From: Vibrio sonorensis
GTDB lineage: Bacteria; Pseudomonadota; Gammaproteobacteria; Enterobacterales; Vibrionaceae
Length of the DNA: 64,000 nt
Assembly (NCBI RefSeq): GCF_001854765.1
Contig: NZ_LJJE01000035.1
Location: 1-64,000, forward strand
Direction: 5' to 3'
A model generated the notes under the pieces. It was not told where the DNA came from. It saw nothing but the letters and a program-made list of their open reading frames with translations, and made no database searches. Of the stretch, positions 58,501 through 64,000 are shown one piece after another (the stretch's first letter is position 1; every line of letters starts with the position of its first letter). Made by a program: the position numbers and the translations under genes.

Positions 58501-59493
58501 TTAGAAATTGAAGCTCATACCAGTGGAGAAGAAAATACTTTCGGTATCGTAGAAATTAATATCCGAGTCGACCTCTTCGTACCCAGCCATGATATGGAAA
58601 GCACTTGAACTCAATCTGAACGGTTCTTCATAGCTATAGACCGAGAAGAAGCCCACATTGTTAGAATCCTGCTTCTTATCAAACACCGGGTTAACGGCAT
58701 CATAGGAGCTTGCCCCAGCGCGCAAGGTTGTCATAAGGCTATGTCTGCCACTTGCGTAAGCCACACCTAGCTGAAAGGATAGATTGTCGTTGCTATGTGC
58801 GTTGCCATCGGCATCACGGGTAGTGTACTGAACTCCAGGGGCGACAAACAGAGAGTTACTCAGCGGCAGAGTAGTTTCTAATGTGTATCTATGGAATGTA
58901 CTGTCGCGTTTTAACGAAGCTCTCTCGGCAGTGGTGAGTGTTCTACTTAAACCAATATCTTCACGGTCTACTTCGCTCTCGGCGTAGGCATACCTTAGAG
59001 TAAGTGGAAGCGGAGCCAAGAAATCTACGGCTAGACGACCACCACCAGTATCAAGATCAGTCACTTCACGCTTTTGTCCTGTTAAGTATGGGTCGCGCCA
59101 TGTTTCGTCAACTCCTGGAATAGAAGAGAATAGTGCACCCGTGATAACAATGTCTTTAGTAAGCAAGTGCATGATGCCAAGCTCGGCTTGAAATTGCGCT
59201 TCGGCAATCTGATCTTCACTGTTACCTAGAAAAATAGCGGTGTCATTGAACGTGTATTGAAGACGCCCCAACGGAAAAACACCTGCGCTAGATTCTTTTT
59301 TGCCATTGTTGTTTAAATCATTGGTGACGGCATTGTCGTCACTTGTGTTCATTTGAGAAGTGCCAGATGAAACGGAAGCATTGATAGCAATGGTGCCGCT
59401 TAATCCGGGTTTAAACATGGGTTCTTCACCCATGGCGGCAGCGCCTGTCGATATCAGGGCTAAAGTGAATAGTCCTAGGCGGCAATGATTCAT
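58501..59493 (-). CDS. DUF2860 family outer-membrane/periplasmic protein
   Basis: The 330-residue protein has a signal peptide (MNHCRLGLFTLALISTGAAA). It is rich in alternating beta-strands and aromatic girdle residues and ends in Phe (SIFFSTGMSFNF), like an outer-membrane beta-barrel. The pattern fits DUF2860, common in Vibrio. Its function is unknown. It follows the RstB-like kinase gene on the same strand, with tandem TGTGACA repeats in the gap. Confidence 0.78.
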   Translation of the reverse strand: MNHCRLGLFTLALISTGAAAMGEEPMFKPGLSGTIAINASVSSGTSQMNTSDDNAVTNDLNNNGKKESSAGVFPLGRLQYTFNDTAIFLGNSEDQIAEAQFQAELGIMHLLTKDIVITGALFSSIPGVDETWRDPYLTGQKREVTDLDTGGGRLAVDFLAPLPLTLRYAYAESEVDREDIGLSRTLTTAERASLKRDSTFHRYTLETTLPLSNSLFVAPGVQYTTRDADGNAHSNDNLSFQLGVAYASGRHSLMTTLRAGASSYDAVNPVFDKKQDSNNVGFFSVYSYEEPFRLSSSAFHIMAGYEEVDSDINFYDTESIFFSTGMSFNF

Positions 59494-59586
59494 TTTTTAC
59501 TCCTTTAATTCCTTTGAATTATCATTCTCACTGTAGATATTAACAATGCTAATTAAATGAATCTGTTGCCTTTTATGGACAGAAGT

Positions 59587-59603
59587 TGTCACATACTGTC
59601 ACA
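59587..59603 (-). promoter_or_regulatory. Tandem TGTGACA repeats upstream of the DUF2860 gene
   Basis: On the minus strand TGTGACA-GTA-TGTGACA is a direct repeat with a 10-base period, about 95 bases upstream of the DUF2860 start. This is the spacing used by OmpR/PhoB-family regulators. Similar TTGTGAC repeats lie upstream of the RstA-like gene. Confidence 0.5.
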
Positions 59604-59604
59604 C

Positions 59605-61224
59605 TTACGAAATCACTTTTTCCGCTTCGCCTTCGTCAGGGTTCGCGTGGCGATACACTGGCCAGCGGATCTCAAAAGCGGCACCTTGGTAAGCGGACTC
59701 GGTGACTTGAGCGTAACCTTTGTGCCAGATTGCGATTTGCTTAACAATCGCTAGCCCCAAACCATGCCCTTTGTTAGTTTGCCTTTCTTGATTGTCAATT
59801 TGGGCAAAGGGCTCAAATATGCGCTCTTTTAACTCATCTGGAATGCCCGGACCGTCGTCTTCAACGCGAAGTACATACTGACTTCCTTGCCGATCAAAAC
59901 TCACCACGACTTGTGACTGAGTAAATCGAGCAGCGTTGGAAAGTAAGTTCTTTAAAGCTCGAAGCATACTTTTTCCATCGATAAACAGCTCTTGTTCTTG
60001 AAGTTGAGGGTGGCAAATGAATCTCGCTTCAAGGTCGGGGTGCTCCAATTGATAATGTTCTATTTCGGTATGGATTTGCGCCGCTAGATTCTCTTTTGAA
60101 AACTGGTTGATGTCTGCCACACGGCTGTAGCGAGATAGCTGAAGAGTTTGATTGATAAGGTTGTCTAAGTCATCGATACTGGTATCGATAATATTGCTGT
60201 ACTTCTCTTTCTGTTCGTTAGATATCTCATTGCTGTTTAACATCTCAAATGCGAATCTCAGCCGATAAAGTGGTGTGCGCAGATCGTGAGCAATAGCATT
60301 GGTAAGTTCACGGTGGCCAGCGATCAACTTTTCAATGTTGTCGGCCATTTGGTTGAACGAGTTGGCGAGTTGGGCGACGATGGAGCGTTTTGACACCTTC
60401 GCACGTTCAGTCAACAACCCGTGACCAAACTGATTTGCAGTTTTAGTTAACTGTTTAAGACCTCGCCACAAGGGGTAGAACCAGAACAAGTGAGTAAAGG
60501 CAATGAGTAGGATAAACAGGCCCATTACGTAAGACAACAAGGTGATGTTGGCTCGGTAGGAACTCGTGTCAGTAACGACCATCCAGTGGTTATCATCTAA
60601 TTTGGCAAAGACTTGGATTTCACCCTCTTCGGTTTCAAGCGAGTAAATATCGTCACCCGCGGTTATGGCTTCCTCTAAGTTTGGAAGCTCATCGCTTGTT
60701 ACCATTGCAAGTGTAAAGGTTCCTTTCTCAGAAATAGCGGCAACTTGATCCGCCCACTGCTCTTGAGGGAGTTTACGGATCTCCCTCACGCCTAAATAAA
60801 CCGGGCCTTTTATTTGTCGTAGCTCGTCCGCTCTTACCGACGAATACAAGGCAAAGTAAAGGGCATCATCACTATTACCAATTCGTTGCATAAGGGCTAT
60901 AGGGTCGCCAAAATCGAGTGCTATTTCGCCGGAGAGTAAAGTTTCATGAATACTTGCATCGTCTTTGTAGCTATCGATTGGAATGATTTTTAAAGGGTGT
61001 TCAAAATGGGGAGCGAGATCGGCGAGGTATTCTAGGCGTTCTTCGTGAGTAATGGGAGCCAGATCGTTTTGAAACTGCTCCATTGTCGGTTGGTAAACGC
61101 CTTTAAAAAATTGGTGCGATACCCTCTCATTCATATATTGCAAAGGGCTAAAGTCGTAAGGTGCAAAGATAGCGATAAAGGGCACCAAAACAGCAAACAG
61201 CAAAATAAAGATAGTGCGGATCAT
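59605..61224 (-). CDS. rstB: RstB-like sensor histidine kinase
   Basis: The 539-residue protein has a membrane helix at about 3-22, a periplasmic sensor (about 25-200) with HPLKIIPIDSYKDD, as in E. coli RstB, and a second helix (about 210-230). A HAMP region follows, then the kinase: H-box ITAIAHDLRTPLYRL-like (NAIAHDLRTPLYRL), N-box LRALKNLLSNAARF, and G boxes EDDGPGIP and GHGLGLAIV. It lies 9 bases after the RstA-like gene. The sensed signal is not known. Confidence 0.88.
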   Translation of the reverse strand: MIRTIFILLFAVLVPFIAIFAPYDFSPLQYMNERVSHQFFKGVYQPTMEQFQNDLAPITHEERLEYLADLAPHFEHPLKIIPIDSYKDDASIHETLLSGEIALDFGDPIALMQRIGNSDDALYFALYSSVRADELRQIKGPVYLGVREIRKLPQEQWADQVAAISEKGTFTLAMVTSDELPNLEEAITAGDDIYSLETEEGEIQVFAKLDDNHWMVVTDTSSYRANITLLSYVMGLFILLIAFTHLFWFYPLWRGLKQLTKTANQFGHGLLTERAKVSKRSIVAQLANSFNQMADNIEKLIAGHRELTNAIAHDLRTPLYRLRFAFEMLNSNEISNEQKEKYSNIIDTSIDDLDNLINQTLQLSRYSRVADINQFSKENLAAQIHTEIEHYQLEHPDLEARFICHPQLQEQELFIDGKSMLRALKNLLSNAARFTQSQVVVSFDRQGSQYVLRVEDDGPGIPDELKERIFEPFAQIDNQERQTNKGHGLGLAIVKQIAIWHKGYAQVTESAYQGAAFEIRWPVYRHANPDEGEAEKVIS

Positions 61225-61233
61225 TGATTAACC

Positions 61234-61953
61234 TCAGGCCTTAATTGCGCAAAGTTGATAGCCTTGACCACGTATGGTTTTGATAAGCTTAGGTTCATGG
61301 GGGTCGTCTAACAATGAACGTCTAAGGCGAGAGATTCGACGGTCTATAGACCGATCAAGCCCATCGTATTCATAGCCGCGTATCTGTTGAGCAATATCGT
61401 CTCTTGATACAACGGTACCCACGTGCTGAGCGAGTAAATGCAACAGCTCAAACTCAGCGGTAGTGAGTTTAATCGGCAGGTTGTCCAAAAAGACTTGTCG
61501 GTGCTGTAAATCCACCTTGATAGGGCCAATAATGAGCTGTTGTTCACTGACGTTCATCTCTTGTGTTGGGAGTCTGGATTGACGTCTGAGAAGTGCTCGC
61601 AATCGCGAAAGCAGTAGTCTGGGCTGGACTTGTTTTACTACGTAATCATCCGCGCCAAGTTCGAGTCCCATAACTTGGTCTATGTCATCATCAAGCGCTG
61701 TTTGCATCAGTATCATGCCTGAATAGTCAGCCCGAATTTGACGGCACACATCCATACCACTTTGACCGGGAAGCATAACATCGAGGATCACGAGGTCGGG
61801 TTGCTTAGTTAAGATAACCTCTACCGCTTTGATACCGTCGCCGACGACTTCTACTTCAAACTCGTAGTTTTGCAGAAAATCTCTAATCAACTCCGCTAAA
61901 TTGGTGTCATCTTCAACAAGAACAATCTGCTTTGGTAACGATTCACTATTCAA
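61234..61953 (-). CDS. rstA: RstA-like response regulator (OmpR family)
   Basis: The 239-residue protein has a receiver domain (IVLVEDDTNL, phospho-acceptor Asp in LVILDVMLPGQSG, DDYVVKQVQP) and an OmpR-type winged helix (TAEFELLHLLAQHVGTVVSRDD). The usual Lys-Pro is Lys-Gln, a variation also seen in RstA. The best start is TTG 61953 (NSESLPKQIVLV) with GGGAG 9 bases upstream; a frame from 61998 is less likely. Confidence 0.88.
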   Translation of the reverse strand: MNSESLPKQIVLVEDDTNLAELIRDFLQNYEFEVEVVGDGIKAVEVILTKQPDLVILDVMLPGQSGMDVCRQIRADYSGMILMQTALDDDIDQVMGLELGADDYVVKQVQPRLLLSRLRALLRRQSRLPTQEMNVSEQQLIIGPIKVDLQHRQVFLDNLPIKLTTAEFELLHLLAQHVGTVVSRDDIAQQIRGYEYDGLDRSIDRRISRLRRSLLDDPHEPKLIKTIRGQGYQLCAIKA

Positions 61954-61990
61954 TGTTCCATACTCCCTGAACAAATTTACAGCTATGGTA

Positions 61991-62039
61991 TGTGACAATA
62001 TACCGGAGTAATAAGCAAGTTATTGTGACCAATTGTGAC
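61991..62039 (+). promoter_or_regulatory. TTGTGAC repeats upstream of the RstA-like gene
   Basis: On the plus strand TGTGACA lies at 61991-61997 and TTGTGAC at 62023-62029 and 62033-62039, the latter two 10 bases apart. They fall upstream of rstA (transcribed leftward) and match the repeats before the DUF2860 gene. Confidence 0.5.
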
Positions 62040-62165
62040 TGGTTGATATGGCATTAATATCGTGAATGAGACAGTCGGTAATACGATAAACCGTTTGAAC
62101 GGTAGACGGTGATTTTAGGGTCGCAGATCTTAGTCTTAGTGGCGCTTTAAAATGTTTAGATTGAG

Positions 62166-62199
62166 CGCTGCAATTTCAGTGGAGGCTGAAATTGCAGCG
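62166..62199 (-). terminator. Long hairpin after the TonB-dependent receptor gene
   Basis: CGCTGCAATTTCAG / CTGAAATTGCAGCG is a perfect 14-bp stem just past the receptor stop. No T-tract follows on the minus strand, so it may protect mRNA ends rather than terminate. Confidence 0.5.
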
Positions 62200-62209
62200 A
62201 GTTAGAGGG

Positions 62210-64000
62210 TTAGAACTCAAAGTCGAATTTAAGGTAGAAAGATCGTCCTATTTCCGTTGCTTGGTAATCGAAAGTGGATTGGTCTAGCCTTTTATCGGTT
62301 AGGTTAGTCACACCGGTTCTAACGATAAAGTTGTCGTTGAACTGATAAGAGCCACCCAATGACACAATAGAGTATGGGTCTAGGTTATTGTCTTTACCGT
62401 CTTCTTGTTTTCCGGTGTAGTTTACGCTGGCAAATAAAGATAACTCCTCACTAGCCAACCAGTTCAGGTTGGCATTGGCTAACCACTCTGGAGTTAACGG
62501 AATCGCTTTGTTGGTTTCTTTATTGTTAGAGTTGGTGTAAGTGGCATTCATAGAAAGCAGCCATGATTTGGTAATATCCAGCTCGCTTTCTAGTTCAATA
62601 CCTTTGGTTTCCACTCTATCAACATTTTCGTATTGAATGATTTTGCCACCATTGAAGAAGGGGTCCAAATCTCTATCGATTAAGTCTTTCACATCGTTAA
62701 AGAACCAAGTTGCCTGAACGTAGCCTCGTGAAGCGTAGTACATAGCTGAAAGCTCATAGGTTTTAGACGATTGCGCTTTGAGATCTGGGTTACCTATAAG
62801 CGTGCAGCGACCTCCGCAACTTGGCAGAGAGAAATCTTTGGAAGATTGGAAAATGGTTGGCGCCTTAAATCCTTCACCGTAACCCCCTTTAAAAGTGAAG
62901 TTATCCAAGCCGTTGTAGACCATGTACACCCTTGGGCTAAAGTCGTTGCCAAATTGGTTGTTATGAGTCAATCGACCACTGAGTGATGCCGTTAAGTCAT
63001 CGCTTAAACCGATTTCATCTTGCAGATACAAAGCACTTTGTGTGACTGAGCGAGTATCTGAATAGTCGCGATCGTTTTCAATATTGGTGTAGGAGATTTG
63101 CCCACCCAATGAGATAACTTGGCTTTCGAGTTGGCTGAGAACAAACTTGCCATCCAAAGTGTGGTTGTTTTGCTTGGCGTCATTGATGCCAGTGCGGAAG
63201 TTATCTTCGTCAATATTTGTGGTTTCATAGAAATAGCTAACATCAGATTCACCCCAATCCCAGTCTCTAAGATAACCTAAAGTGCTGGTGAACTTTTGAC
63301 TTTGGTACTCGCTGACAAATGTTTTGCCAGAGAAAGTCGGGTACTCGGTTCTATCGTCGTTGGCAAACGAAAGGTCGAGATAAAACTCATCTTGATCGCT
63401 GGCTAGCCAGTTGAACCCCGCTCGAAATGCTTGCCTTTGTTGTTTGGTTAGAGGCGAAAAATGCGTACCTGCGTTATCGGGATACCATGCACTACGGTCA
63501 CTGATATCTGCGGTAAAGTTGTAGAGCAAAACGTCTGGAATTATCGAACCGCTGATATAGATGTTACCCGTCTTTAGGTCGCCGTCGGCATCGCTGATAA
63601 CACTACTTGGACTGTTGTCTTGCGGAATTGTGTAAGAAACGCTACCCGCGACGTGAGTGTCATTGGTTGGCTCTTTTAAGATTACATTGACCACACCGCC
63701 AATAGCTTCACTGCCATATAGAGAAGACATAGGGCCGCGAACGACTTCAATTTGCTTAACCGCACTCATTGGAATACTTGATAAGTCAAAGGTCGCACCT
63801 CGAACAACGGCTTCGCTAGAGCTAACACGACGTCCATTAATCAGAAACAGGGTATAGTTGCCGTTTGAAGAATTTTGGTTTTGTAGGCCGCGAATAATGA
63901 TTCTCGGCTCTGATCCTGAACTCTTCGCGATATGAACACCGGGCACGCTTTCCAGCGCAGTAGTAACATCAGTCGCGGGCAGTTTTTCGATCTCTTCACT
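62210..64000 (-). CDS. TonB-dependent outer-membrane receptor, N-terminus outside window
   Basis: The visible 597 codons hold most of the plug domain (EKLPATDVTTALESVPGVHI, ILFLINGRRVSS-like LFLINGRRVSS, IEVVRGPMSSLYGSEAIGG) and a beta-barrel ending FYLKFDFEF. The pattern is closest to the IrgA/CirA siderophore-receptor group, but the ligand cannot be set from this part. The signal peptide, TonB box and any Fur site lie past the window end. Confidence 0.88.
   Translation of the reverse strand, partial: SEEIEKLPATDVTTALESVPGVHIAKSSGSEPRIIIRGLQNQNSSNGNYTLFLINGRRVSSSEAVVRGATFDLSSIPMSAVKQIEVVRGPMSSLYGSEAIGGVVNVILKEPTNDTHVAGSVSYTIPQDNSPSSVISDADGDLKTGNIYISGSIIPDVLLYNFTADISDRSAWYPDNAGTHFSPLTKQQRQAFRAGFNWLASDQDEFYLDLSFANDDRTEYPTFSGKTFVSEYQSQKFTSTLGYLRDWDWGESDVSYFYETTNIDEDNFRTGINDAKQNNHTLDGKFVLSQLESQVISLGGQISYTNIENDRDYSDTRSVTQSALYLQDEIGLSDDLTASLSGRLTHNNQFGNDFSPRVYMVYNGLDNFTFKGGYGEGFKAPTIFQSSKDFSLPSCGGRCTLIGNPDLKAQSSKTYELSAMYYASRGYVQATWFFNDVKDLIDRDLDPFFNGGKIIQYENVDRVETKGIELESELDITKSWLLSMNATYTNSNNKETNKAIPLTPEWLANANLNWLASEELSLFASVNYTGKQEDGKDNNLDPYSIVSLGGSYQFNDNFIVRTGVTNLTDKRLDQSTFDYQATEIGRSFYLKFDFEF

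Noticed and set aside
62210..64000. Fur control of the TonB receptor
   Set aside because: The promoter lies outside the window, so nothing can be seen.
1..64000. Mobile elements, CRISPR arrays, tRNA or rRNA genes
   Set aside because: No transposase or integrase genes, terminal repeats, regular spacer repeats, or RNA gene sequences were recognised.

Overview
This window reads as a chromosome segment of a Vibrio species or close Vibrionaceae relative. The evidence is a set of genes found together in that family: a HubP/FimV-type polar protein, the flhA-flhF-flhG-fliA-cheYZAB-parC-parP-cheW cluster, a TfoS-like chitin regulator next to a probable TfoR small RNA, tandem fadL genes, fadIJ, and an apt-dnaX-ybaB-recR block. 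No insertion sequence, prophage, integron, CRISPR array, tRNA or rRNA gene was seen. Most of the window is core genome.

Layout: 1-6.8 kb is the 3' end of hubP/fimV, then truA, accD, folC, dedD, cvpA (behind a PurR box) and purF. 6.8-9.4 kb holds divergent znuCB and znuA around a Zur-like palindrome. 9.6-13.4 kb holds a tfoS-like membrane AraC regulator and a minus-strand small RNA that is probably tfoR, preceded by a 22-bp-spaced direct repeat that may be the TfoS site. 13.8-20.0 kb has argS, yecM, an M16 protease and sixA. 20.1-32.9 kb is the flagellar and chemotaxis operon behind a sigma-54-type promoter. 33.1-40.1 kb is ccmABCDEFGHI for cytochrome c maturation, followed by mlaA.

41.0-49.5 kb is a lipid region: two FadL-type porins, an ECF sigma factor with a membrane partner (DUF3379), a four-hairpin candidate small RNA, a FadR-like site and fadIJ. 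49.6-57.1 kb holds a nitroreductase, a LysR regulator, an RssB-like response regulator, a 43-residue membrane peptide overlapping a YbaN-type gene, and apt-dnaX-ybaB-recR. 57.1-64 kb holds an S41-like lipoprotein, a DUF2860 protein, an RstBA-type two-component system with matching tandem repeats at both promoters, and a TonB-dependent receptor cut by the window end.

Seven genes (truA, flhA, flhG, cheB, ccmF, fadJ, dnaX) carry nine single-base losses, each in a short run of identical bases. Several of these genes are essential or belong to intact pathways, so sequencing or assembly error is the likely cause. They are annotated here as full-length genes with the break positions given.

The most interesting items are the tfoS/tfoR locus with its candidate operator, the unassigned small RNA upstream of fadI, the repeats shared by the RstA-type and DUF2860 promoters, the ECF/DUF3379 pair, and a possible slippery site late in dnaX.
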